NCBI GenBank assembly: GCA_007120485.1
Contig: SKNP01000046.1
Span: 1-6,517, forward strand
DNA length: 6,517 bases
Reading direction: 5' to 3'
Origin: Nitriliruptoraceae bacterium
GTDB taxonomy: Bacteria > Actinomycetota > Nitriliruptoria > Nitriliruptorales > Nitriliruptoraceae
The notes below the pieces were generated by a model. That model saw only the letters and a program-made list of their open reading frames with translations, ran no database searches and had not been told where the DNA came from. This document shows, piece by piece, positions 1 through 6,516 of the stretch. Position 1 is the first letter of the stretch, and the number at the start of each line of letters is the position of its first letter. Position numbers and translations under genes: made by a program.

Positions 1-2451
1 GCGATCGCCTGGCATGTCGCCGAGGTGCTCGGCCTCGACCCGGAGCAGACCAACCGGGTCACCTTCGACGAGATCACCGAACCGGCCATCCGCGAGGCGT
101 TCGAGTCGCCGCGGTCGCTCAACACCGCACTGGTCGACGCCCAGCAGGCACGGCGTGCCGTCGACCGCATCGTGGGCTACCGGCTGTCGCCGGTGCTGTG
201 GCGCACGGTGGCGTCGGGCATCTCCGCCGGCCGGGTCCAGTCGGTCGCGCTGCGGCTGCTCGTCGACCGCGAGGACGAGATCCGCGCGTTCGTGCCGGAG
301 GAGTACTGGACGTTCCCGGCACGGTTCGCCGAAGCAGCCGACGCTCCCCCGGCGATCGCCGCCAAGCTCCACGCGGTCGGTGACCGACGGATCGCCACCC
401 CCAAGGACGTCGAGGACAAGAGCGACGCGAAGCGCGCGCAGTTGTGGGTGGTCCGCAGCGAACCGGAAGCCACCCAGTTGGCGACCCGCGCCCGCTCGCT
501 CACCTACACCGTCGCGGAGGTCCGACGCACCGACGCGAAACGTCAGCCGAAGCCGCCGTTCAAGACCTCTACGCTCCAGGGCGAGGCGTCCAAGTACGGC
601 TTCTCCGCCCGGCAGACCATGGCGGTCGCGCAGCAGCTCTACGAGGGCATCAACCTCGGCGGCGAGCAGGTCGGGCTGATCACCTACATGCGGACCGACT
701 CGCTCAACCTCTCCGATCAGGTCCTGGGCGAGATCTCCGACCACGTCGGCTCCGCCTACGGCGAGCGGTACCAGATCGACAAGCCGCGCCGGTTCGCCGG
801 CAAGAGCAAGGGCGCACAGGAGGCCCACGAGGCGGTGCGGCCGACCTCGATCGCCCGCACCCCCGACAAGATCCGGCGCTACCTCTCCCGCGAGCAGGCC
901 CGGCTGTACGAACTGATCTGGCAGCGCACGGTCGCGACCCAGATGGCACCGGCCATCTTCGACCGGGTGTCGGCCGACGTCGTCGGCGATGACGATGGCA
1001 GCGAGCCGATCACCTTCCGCGTGACCGGGCAGGTCGAGAAGTTCGACGGGTTCCTGCGGGCCTACCGGGCGGTGCAGGACGAGGACGAACGCGACGACGA
1101 GATCGCCGACGCGCTGCCGCAGCTCGACGAGGGCCAGCGGCTGCATCTGTCCGAGCTGCTGCCCGAGGAGCACGCGACCTCGCCGCCGCCGCGCTACTCC
1201 GAACGCACGTTGGTCGAGACGCTGGAGGAGGAGGGCATCGGCCGACCGTCGACCTACGCGTCGATCATCTCCACCCTGGAGCAGCGCGAGTACGTCATCA
1301 AGGAGTCGCGCCGGTTCTTCCCGACCCCGCTCGGGGAGGTCGTCACCTCGTTCCTCAAGGCCCATTTCCACGAGATCGTCGACGTCGGGTTCACCGCCCG
1401 TATGGAGGACACCCTCGACGAGATCGCCATCGGCGACGAGGACTGGAGCGCCACCGTCAGCCGGTTCCTCGACGAGGTCGACGAGTGGGTGCGGGAACGC
1501 AAGCCCGAACGCCCCCGGCTGCCGCTGATCGAACCGGCCGATTGCCCCGAGTGCGGCTCGCCCATGGAGCGGGTGTTCTCCGGCAAGTCCAAGCAGTGGT
1601 TCGCCTCCTGCAGCCGTTGGCCGGACTGCAGCGGCACCCTGCCGCTCAACGACGACGGGTCGGTCGGCGAACCCGAACCGGAGCCCGAGCCGGACGAGAA
1701 CGTCCGCTGCGCGGAGTGCGGTCAGCCGATGCTGCTACGCAAGGGCCGCTTCGGCCGGTTCTACGGCTGCGTCGACTACCCCAAGTGCAAGGGGATCCGC
1801 AACCTCCAGGCGCGGCTGATGTACCGCACCGCGGACGACGAGGTGGTGCCGTTCCGCTCACCGACCGACCCGGAGCACAGCTACCTGGAGCGGCGCACCT
1901 CACGGTACGGCAAGCCGTTCGTTGGCTCGACCGGCTACCCCAAGGACGAGTTCGCGGTCTGGTCCCTGCCGATCGCCACCCCGTGTCCGGAGTGCGGCGC
2001 GCCGCTGCGTCCACCGCCGCGCAACCGCAAGGAACCGGTCGCGATCTGCACGCACCCGGAGATCAACCACATCTTCGAGCTCGACGACTTCGAGGTCCCC
2101 ACCGTGGCGACCTGGACGGTGGTCGAGGGCGTGGAGACCTACGATCCGCAGCTCGGCGGTGACCCGATCGAGACCGAGGAGGTCCCGCCGCCGATCAGCC
2201 TGACGCCGGCGGGTTCGCAGGCGCCGCCCGTCAAGAAGAAGGGCAGCAAGAAGACGTCGAAGAAGACCGCGAAGAAGACGGGGAAGAAGACCGCGAAGAA
2301 GACGTCGAAGAAGACCGCGAAGAAGGCGGCCAAGAAGACGTCGAAGAAGACGGGGAAGAAGACGTCGAAGAAGACGGCCAAGACGACCCCGGCCACGGGC
2401 CCGGGAGGTAAGCGGACGGCGAAGAAGGCCTCGACCCGCAAGACCGCCTAG
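1..2451 (+). CDS. topA: DNA topoisomerase I (type IA), 5'-truncated by the window edge
   Basis: Type IA topoisomerase, which relaxes negatively supercoiled DNA by nicking one strand through a 5'-phosphotyrosine link. The reading frame is open from base 1 and starts with AIAWH, the residues that follow the acidic DxDxE metal site of the TOPRIM domain, so roughly 115 N-terminal codons lie outside the window. GTG at 25 is not the true start. Counting from base 1, the active-site motif LITYMRTDS puts the catalytic Tyr at residue 229 and its partner Arg at 231. HEAVRPTS (276-283) and GIGRPSTYASII are further family signatures. C-terminal zinc fingers use Cys 515/518/537/543 and Cys 570/573/590/596. 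A third, degenerate one has Cys 662/665/683 and nearby His 685/690. An acidic EP-repeat linker (557-566) separates the first two fingers. The protein ends in a KKTx-repeat tail. Stop is TAG at 2449. Identification is very secure; the missing metal site cannot be checked here. Confidence 0.97.
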   Translation, partial: AIAWHVAEVLGLDPEQTNRVTFDEITEPAIREAFESPRSLNTALVDAQQARRAVDRIVGYRLSPVLWRTVASGISAGRVQSVALRLLVDREDEIRAFVPEEYWTFPARFAEAADAPPAIAAKLHAVGDRRIATPKDVEDKSDAKRAQLWVVRSEPEATQLATRARSLTYTVAEVRRTDAKRQPKPPFKTSTLQGEASKYGFSARQTMAVAQQLYEGINLGGEQVGLITYMRTDSLNLSDQVLGEISDHVGSAYGERYQIDKPRRFAGKSKGAQEAHEAVRPTSIARTPDKIRRYLSREQARLYELIWQRTVATQMAPAIFDRVSADVVGDDDGSEPITFRVTGQVEKFDGFLRAYRAVQDEDERDDEIADALPQLDEGQRLHLSELLPEEHATSPPPRYSERTLVETLEEEGIGRPSTYASIISTLEQREYVIKESRRFFPTPLGEVVTSFLKAHFHEIVDVGFTARMEDTLDEIAIGDEDWSATVSRFLDEVDEWVRERKPERPRLPLIEPADCPECGSPMERVFSGKSKQWFASCSRWPDCSGTLPLNDDGSVGEPEPEPEPDENVRCAECGQPMLLRKGRFGRFYGCVDYPKCKGIRNLQARLMYRTADDEVVPFRSPTDPEHSYLERRTSRYGKPFVGSTGYPKDEFAVWSLPIATPCPECGAPLRPPPRNRKEPVAICTHPEINHIFELDDFEVPTVATWTVVEGVETYDPQLGGDPIETEEVPPPISLTPAGSQAPPVKKKGSKKTSKKTAKKTGKKTAKKTSKKTAKKAAKKTSKKTGKKTSKKTAKTTPATGPGGKRTAKKASTRKTA
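2236..2379 (+). repeat. Twelve tandem 12-bp units coding the lysine-rich TopA tail
   Basis: Twelve consecutive in-frame 12-bp units encode KKGS, KKTS, KKTA, KKTG, KKTA, KKTS, KKTA, KKAA, KKTS, KKTG, KKTS and KKTA. Every lysine is AAG, and the variable fourth codon is agc, tcg, gcg, ggg or gcc. The coding strand is therefore purine-rich and much less GC-rich than its surroundings. A further K-rich stretch without the strict period continues to the stop. Tails of this kind in actinobacterial TopA and in HU/histone H1-like proteins bind DNA nonspecifically; processivity is the role usually proposed for TopA. The near-identical units could change in number by replication slippage without breaking the frame. 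Confidence 0.93.
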
Positions 2452-2552
2452 CGGGTGGGGCTGGCCGAGGCCGGGGCGACCGGATGGCGTGATCGAAGCT
2501 GGGCTGCTCCGGCGCGGTGACGGTTGGGCCCCGGGTGGACGAGCACGGACGG

Positions 2553-2558
2553 TACGGT
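2553..2558 (+). promoter_or_regulatory. Candidate -10 element (TACGGT) for a leaderless tmk transcript
   Basis: The hexamer TACGGT matches the loose actinobacterial TAnnnT -10 consensus and ends six bases before the ATG at 2565, so transcription would begin at or next to the start codon. Neither this ATG nor the alternative GTG at 2517 has a convincing Shine-Dalgarno sequence, which fits a leaderless message. No good -35 hexamer lies at 16-18 bases; a TTGGGC at 2524 is too far away. Short hexamers like this occur often by chance, so this is only a candidate. Read-through from topA is an alternative. Confidence 0.3.
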
Positions 2559-2564
2559 TCCGGG

Positions 2565-4724
2565 ATGGACCAGGATGTGAGCGGGGATCGCTCCGGCGAC
2601 GACACGACGAACCCCGTCGTGGGGTTCCGCAACATCTATGGACCGTTGCTGCGCAACCACCCGTTCCGCAACCTCATGCTGTCCACGTTCATCTCCGCGA
2701 TGGGCGACTGGATCGGGTTCCTCGCGATCATCGCGCTGACCTCGGAGATCATGGGGCCGACGCGCGCCGCCGCGTTCGCCGTGTCCGGGGTGATGATGGC
2801 CCGGGTGCTGCCGAGCCTGCTGATCGGGCCCGTCGCCGGGGTGTTCGTCGACCGTTGGGACCGCAAGCGGGTGATGATGATCACCCACCTCGGCCGCGGC
2901 ACGGTGATGGCGCTGATCCCGCTCACCAACGAGGTGCTGACCCTCGTGCTCGCCACGCTGGTGATCGAGGCGATGTCGGCGCTGTTCGCGCCGGCCAAGG
3001 ACTCGGTGCTGCCCAGCCTGGTGCCGCCCAACCGCCTGGTGGCCGCCAACCAGCTCAACCTGTTGACCACCTACGGCACGTTGCCGCTGGGTGCGTCGAT
3101 GTACGCGTTGCTGGTGCTGTTCGCGGAGGCGGTCGCACCGACCGGCGGGTTCCTGGCCGAGCGCCCGGTCGCGCTGGCGATCTGGTTCAACTCGCTGACG
3201 TTCTTCGTCGCCGCGCCGCTGATCGCCACCTTGAAGGTCCGGGCGACCGCGCGTCGGCCCCACGACCCCACCTCGGCGAAGGGGCCGTGGCAGCAACTGG
3301 TCGAGGGCTTCCACTTCGTCGGGACGCAACCGGTGATCCGAGCGTTCATCCTCGGGGTGATGGTGGCGGCGGCGGCGGCCGGGGTGGTGATCACCGTCGG
3401 CGAGTTCTTCGCGCGGGTGCTGCGGGCTGGCACGTTCGGCTACGGCGTGCTGGTCGCCATCGTCGGGACCGGCCTGGTCGCTGGGCTGTTGCTGGCGCAG
3501 CCGATCACGCGCCGGATCCAGCCGGAGCGCCTGTTCGCCCCGGGGATCGGTATCGCCGGCGCGGCGCTGTTCTTCGTCGCGTTGATGCCATCGCTGCTGG
3601 CGACCGTGCCGTTCGCGTTGATCATGGGCGCGGGAGCTGGGCTGTGCTTCATCGTCGGCTACACGGTGCTGCAGACCCGCGCGGACGATCACATCCGGGG
3701 GCGCACGTTCGGGGCGTTCAACTCCGGGATCCGGTTGGCGATCTTCGGCGCGGCTGTCGCCGTTCCGGCCGTCATCGGCGTGATCGGCCGGGAGACACCG
3801 GTCGATGAAGGCCGTTATACCGGGTTCCTGCCCTACGCCCTCGGTGGGGTGCGGATCACGCTGCTCGCCGCGGGGCTGCTGGCCGTTGTCGGGGCGGTAC
3901 TGGTCGGGCGGTCGCTCGCCAGCGCCATGGACCGCGAGGTTCAAGGCGAGGCGCAGCTTGAACTCGGCGAGGCCGAGGTCCGCCCGGCCGGGGTCGCCAA
4001 CGGGCTGTTCGTCACCTTCGAGGGTGGCGATGGCAGCGGGAAGTCCACCCAGATCCGGTTGTTGCGCACCGCCCTGGAACGGCTCGGCCGCGACGTGGTG
4101 GTCACGCGTGAGCCTGGCGGGACCGAGCTCGGTGAGCGGGTCCGCGACCTGCTGCTCGACCCGACGTCGGCGATGGACGCTCGCACGGAGGCGCTGCTGT
4201 ACGCGGCTGCCCGGGCGCAGCACGTCGACGAGGTGATCGTCCCGTCGCTGGAACGCGGTCAGGTGGTGCTGTGCGACCGGTTCGTGGACTCCTCCATCGC
4301 CTACCAGGGGGCGGGCCGGGCGCTCGGCGAAGCGCCGGTCGAGCAGGTCAACCGGTGGGCCACACGCAACGTGGTCCCGGATCTGACGGTCCTGCTGGAC
4401 CTCGATGCCGGCCAGGGGCTCGACCGGGCCATCGGCGTGGACGGGCCTGACCGGCTCGAGGCTGCCGGGATCGACTTCCACAACACCGTGCGGGACGCCT
4501 ACCGCCGCCGCGCGGAGGCCGACCCGGACCGCTACCTCGTGTTGGACGCGGACCGGCCGGTCGAGGAACTGCATGCGGAGATCCGCGCGCGCACGCTCGG
4601 CGCCGCCGGCTTGCCGGCCGCCCGCGAGGTCGAACCTGCCACCCCGGCCCGGCGTGGCCGCGGTGGGGCCGGAGGGGACGACGACGGTGCCGATCAGCCA
4701 TCGGCCTCGGGACGGTCGGTGTGA
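2565..4724 (+). CDS. tmk: Fusion protein: MFS transporter domain plus thymidylate kinase
   Basis: A 719-residue chain in one uninterrupted frame. Residues about 35-455 form a major-facilitator domain with roughly 12 hydrophobic helices and the cytoplasmic loop motif VDRWDRKR (Asp96-Arg97) after helix 2; it resembles the MFS_3/EntS-like group and its substrate is unknown. A short charged linker leads to a full-length thymidylate kinase (about 479-690), which converts dTMP and ATP to dTDP. It shows P-loop GGDGSGKST (487-495), TREPGGT (514-520), the DR motif (571-572), AYQGAGR and a lid ending in DRLE. An even helix number places the kinase in the cytosol, where its substrates are. Lid positions Ile623 and Val625 replace arginines of the E. 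coli enzyme. About 30 low-complexity residues end the chain. ATG 2565 is preferred; an in-frame GTG at 2517 would add 16 residues of non-conserved character. The gene follows topA by 113 bases and overlaps holB. I recall that Streptomyces coelicolor carries a membrane protein with kinase domain next to topA (SCO3542), so the fusion is probably an actinobacterial theme. Confidence 0.93.
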   Translation: MDQDVSGDRSGDDTTNPVVGFRNIYGPLLRNHPFRNLMLSTFISAMGDWIGFLAIIALTSEIMGPTRAAAFAVSGVMMARVLPSLLIGPVAGVFVDRWDRKRVMMITHLGRGTVMALIPLTNEVLTLVLATLVIEAMSALFAPAKDSVLPSLVPPNRLVAANQLNLLTTYGTLPLGASMYALLVLFAEAVAPTGGFLAERPVALAIWFNSLTFFVAAPLIATLKVRATARRPHDPTSAKGPWQQLVEGFHFVGTQPVIRAFILGVMVAAAAAGVVITVGEFFARVLRAGTFGYGVLVAIVGTGLVAGLLLAQPITRRIQPERLFAPGIGIAGAALFFVALMPSLLATVPFALIMGAGAGLCFIVGYTVLQTRADDHIRGRTFGAFNSGIRLAIFGAAVAVPAVIGVIGRETPVDEGRYTGFLPYALGGVRITLLAAGLLAVVGAVLVGRSLASAMDREVQGEAQLELGEAEVRPAGVANGLFVTFEGGDGSGKSTQIRLLRTALERLGRDVVVTREPGGTELGERVRDLLLDPTSAMDARTEALLYAAARAQHVDEVIVPSLERGQVVLCDRFVDSSIAYQGAGRALGEAPVEQVNRWATRNVVPDLTVLLDLDAGQGLDRAIGVDGPDRLEAAGIDFHNTVRDAYRRRAEADPDRYLVLDADRPVEELHAEIRARTLGAAGLPAAREVEPATPARRGRGGAGGDDDGADQPSASGRSV
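4721..4724 (+). promoter_or_regulatory. GTGA stop/start overlap, tmk to holB translational coupling
   Basis: The holB GTG start shares bases with the TGA stop of the upstream fusion gene (GTGA). No strong Shine-Dalgarno sequence precedes it; GGGAC about ten bases upstream is the best candidate. Ribosomes ending tmk most likely restart directly on holB, which ties the amounts of the two products together and implies a common mRNA. Confidence 0.8.
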
Positions 4725-5899
4725 CCGACCACGGAGACCCCTGGTCCGCGGTCCGTGGGCAGCCGGCCGCCGTCGCCGCCCTCCAGGCGGCCCTGCGCCG
4801 TGACGAGGTCGCGCACGCGTGGCTGCTGGTGGGCCCCAGCGGGCTCGATCAGCCGATGCTCGCCCGTGCGTTCGCCGCAGCGCTCAACTGCCGCGATGCG
4901 CCGGGACCGGAGCGGGGCTGCGGCGCCTGCTCGACCTGCGACCGCATCCTGCGTGGTGCCCACCCGGTCGTCACCGACCTGGAACCGGAGGGCGCCAACC
5001 ACGTCGTCGCCCACGTCCGCGAGGACTGGATCCCCACCGCCACCCGATCGTTGACCGAAGGGCGCCGGCAGGTCCTGCGGGTGGTCGCCGCCGACCGGAT
5101 GAACGAAGCGGCGCAGAACGCGTTCCTGAAGGTGTTGGAGGAGCCGCCACCGTCCGTGGTGTGGCTGCTGGACGTGCAGGAGGAAGGCGCGCTGCTGGAC
5201 ACGATCGCGTCGAGGTGCCGCCGGCTGGACCTGGTCCCGTGGGGGCCACGTGAACTGGAGGCAGAGGCGGCCGCGTTGGGGATCCCGGACGAGCAGCAGG
5301 CGGTGCTCGCCCGCGCCTCGCTCGGGCTGCCGCAGCGCTTGCGCGACCTGGCCGAACCCGACGTGGCCGCTGCCCGGGAACGCCACCTCGACGTCGTCGA
5401 CCGCCTGGCGACCGGCGGGCCTGGCGTGGTCGTGTCGTTGGCGAAGGAGCTGACGACCTGGGCGAAGGGGCGGGCGGCCGTCGCCAAGGAGCGCCATGCG
5501 CTGGAGCTGGCCCGGTACGAGGAGGACTTCGGCATCGATGAACGCGGCCGCGGGTGGCCGGCCGGGATGAAGAAGCGGATCACCGACCGCCACGCGCGGT
5601 TGGAGCGCCGCGAGCAGCGACGTGCGCTGGATCTGATGCTGGACGACCTGGCGAGCTACCTGCGCGACGTGCTGGTGATCGGTGCGGGCGGCAGCGCGGA
5701 CCAACTGGTGAACCTGGATGCGGAGGTCGCGGTCCGCCGCGACGTGGAGCGGTTGCCCCCGACCGCGGCGGTCGAGGGGCTGACGGCGATCGAAGCCTGC
5801 CGCCACGCGCTGGATCGCAACGGCGCACCGGAACTCCAGGTCGAGCGGCTCCTGCTCACCCTGGCACTGCCGATCTACGCACACCAGCGAGCAGCCTGA
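4721..5899 (+). CDS. holB: DNA polymerase III subunit delta-prime
   Basis: Clamp-loader subunit of the replicative polymerase; with tau/gamma and delta it opens and loads the beta sliding clamp on primed DNA. The 392-residue chain begins with WSAVRGQPAAVAAL, the usual start of the AAA+ module, which supports the GTG start. A four-cysteine zinc site is at 57/67/70/73. AQNAFLKVLEEPP and the SRC motif (164-166), whose Arg acts as the trans finger on the neighbouring ATPase subunit, are intact. The Walker A loop is degenerate: GPSGLDQPM (38-46) has Asp-Gln-Pro where Gly-Lys-Ser/Thr is expected. Delta-prime is not the hydrolysing subunit in E. coli, so this need not impair function. The C-terminal half has the basic RRxxRRALD-like helix followed by SYLRDVLVIGAG that I associate with actinobacterial HolB. 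Length is slightly above E. coli HolB. Stop is TGA at 5897. It is the last plus-strand gene of the cluster. Confidence 0.95.
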   Translation: MTDHGDPWSAVRGQPAAVAALQAALRRDEVAHAWLLVGPSGLDQPMLARAFAAALNCRDAPGPERGCGACSTCDRILRGAHPVVTDLEPEGANHVVAHVREDWIPTATRSLTEGRRQVLRVVAADRMNEAAQNAFLKVLEEPPPSVVWLLDVQEEGALLDTIASRCRRLDLVPWGPRELEAEAAALGIPDEQQAVLARASLGLPQRLRDLAEPDVAAARERHLDVVDRLATGGPGVVVSLAKELTTWAKGRAAVAKERHALELARYEEDFGIDERGRGWPAGMKKRITDRHARLERREQRRALDLMLDDLASYLRDVLVIGAGGSADQLVNLDAEVAVRRDVERLPPTAAVEGLTAIEACRHALDRNGAPELQVERLLLTLALPIYAHQRAA

Positions 5900-5921
5900 C
5901 GGCCACGGTGGGCCGTGGTCG
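5900..5921. terminator. Hairpin between convergent holB and SRPBCC genes
   Basis: Directly after the holB stop, bases 5900-5908 pair with 5913-5921 to form a nine-base-pair stem (one G-T wobble when read as RNA) around a four-base TGGG loop. No T-tract follows on either strand, as is common in GC-rich actinobacteria. A second, weaker palindrome, GGCC-TGAT-GGCC, is at 5925-5936. The position in a 45-base convergent gap suits a bidirectional terminator, but GC-rich DNA makes chance hairpins frequent. Confidence 0.5.
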
Positions 5922-5944
5922 AGCGGCCTGATGGCCAGCGAGAG

Positions 5945-6421
5945 CTAGAGGTCGTGCTCGAGCGGTTCTCCGCCGGCCAGCTCCGCGAGGTCATCGCCGG
6001 CCTTGGCCAGTCGCTGTCTGCCCCCGCTGCTGCTGGCCCGCGCCAGGACGTGCTCGATCGGGCGGAGCAGTCGTGACCGGACCTGTAGGTGCAGGTCGAA
6101 GCGTACGGCGGTGGCCTCCTCGGTCTCGGAGAGGTCGAACCAGGCGTCGCCACCGATGGGGCCGTCGTGCGACGCGGCGACCAGTCGTGTCGGTGCGGCC
6201 AGGTCCGTGATCGTCGTCGCGACGGTCAGCGGACGCAGCGGCGACGGCGTGTCGAACGTCATCCGTGCGGCCTCCGGTTCGTCCGGGGACCCGGCGAGCA
6301 GCTCCACCTCGCGGATCGCCGGCCACCACACCGGCCAGCTGGGAAGGTCGACCAGGACCGCCCAGACCTGCTCGACCCCGGCGGTGGTCCGCCAGGTGCC
6401 GCCGATACGCAATGCGCCCAC
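5945..6421 (-). CDS. SRPBCC-fold (polyketide cyclase/START-like) family protein
   Basis: A 158-residue soluble protein. Its N-terminal third has the family pattern of a beta strand, then VEQVWAVLVDLPSWPVWWP, in which the helix after the first strand is followed by the W-rich loop typical of polyketide cyclase/dehydrase-like SRPBCC proteins. The middle alternates polar and hydrophobic residues as expected for the antiparallel sheet, and a long C-terminal helix (roughly 115-148) would close the hydrophobic pocket. Such proteins bind small hydrophobic ligands; nothing here identifies ligand or reaction. GTG at 6421 is the only possible start between the upstream in-frame stop (TAG, 6481-6479) and the conserved region, and it has GAGG five bases upstream. 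The gene runs toward holB and ends 45 bases from it, so it is a separate unit. No signal peptide or membrane helix is seen. Family call is fairly secure; specific function is unknown. Confidence 0.82.
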   Translation of the reverse strand: MGALRIGGTWRTTAGVEQVWAVLVDLPSWPVWWPAIREVELLAGSPDEPEAARMTFDTPSPLRPLTVATTITDLAAPTRLVAASHDGPIGGDAWFDLSETEEATAVRFDLHLQVRSRLLRPIEHVLARASSSGGRQRLAKAGDDLAELAGGEPLEHDL

Positions 6422-6426
6422 GTGTG

Positions 6427-6430
6427 CCTC
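6427..6430 (-). promoter_or_regulatory. Shine-Dalgarno site (GAGG) of the SRPBCC gene
   Basis: On the minus strand GAGG lies five bases before the GTG at 6421. It is the clearest ribosome binding site in the window and, with the absence of any other start codon before the upstream stop, fixes the start of this gene. Confidence 0.65.
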
Positions 6431-6436
6431 GTCGTC

Positions 6437-6516
6437 GGTCGACCACCGCCGCGATCGGGTGGTTCGCGGGCGGCGACGCTACCGCTCGCCTCACCGCCGG
6501 AGCCGGGTGGTCGACC
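6437..6516. repeat. Perfect 11-bp inverted repeat upstream of the SRPBCC gene
   Basis: GGTCGACCACC at 6437-6447 and its exact reverse complement GGTGGTCGACC at 6506-6516 are 58 bases apart. Each arm contains the eight-base palindrome GGTCGACC, so each arm alone could be a dimer-binding site. A partial third copy, GGGTGGT, is at 6457-6463 and matches 6505-6511. The arms flank a TAGCGT hexamer on the minus strand. An operator pair for a local regulator, or a long stem-loop, are both possible. Confidence 0.5.
6476..6481 (-). promoter_or_regulatory. Weak candidate -10 element (TAGCGT) for the SRPBCC gene
   Basis: Read on the minus strand, TAGCGT fits TAnnnT and would give a leader of roughly 45-50 bases with the GAGG site near its end. 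No TTG-type -35 hexamer sits at the usual distance. It lies between the arms of the 11-bp inverted repeat, which is the main reason to list it. Confidence 0.22.

Noticed and set aside
25..27. GTG as the start codon of topA
   Set aside because: The eight codons before it (starting AIAWH) match the conserved TOPRIM sequence of TopA, so the gene enters the window from the left.
14..679. 221-codon plus-strand frame overlapping topA
   Set aside because: Ser/Arg/Pro-rich shadow frame; the topA frame has conserved motifs throughout this stretch.
2236..2379. CRISPR-like or other spaced repeat array
   Set aside because: Units are 12 bp, directly adjacent, in frame with the TopA coding sequence and without spacers.
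2139..2441. Minus-strand frame of 100 codons rich in Phe and Val, resembling a membrane protein
   Set aside because: It is the reverse complement of the KKTx repeat (AAG read as CTT and shifted to TTC); the hydrophobicity is a by-product of the lysine tail.
2452..2564. Intrinsic terminator or small gene between topA and the fusion gene
   Set aside because: Only short GC palindromes such as GGCC-GA-GGCC and GGGCCC are seen, with loops too small or stems too short and no T-tract; no start codon with a ribosome site opens a small frame that looks coding.
2448..4574. 708-codon open frame on the minus strand, antisense to the MFS-Tmk gene
   Set aside because: Its product is rich in Arg, His, Gln, Gly, Asp and Pro with no domain pattern, as expected when the GC-rich third positions of the sense gene suppress stops in an antisense frame. 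The plus strand encodes recognisable families over the same bases.
4694..5884. 396-codon open frame on the minus strand, antisense to holB
   Set aside because: Same antisense GC-shadow effect, of low-complexity composition, opposite a clear HolB gene.
5991..6494. 167-codon minus-strand frame overlapping the SRPBCC gene in another frame
   Set aside because: Arg-, Gly- and Pro-rich with no fold signature; the overlapping frame has the SRPBCC pattern and a GAGG ribosome site.
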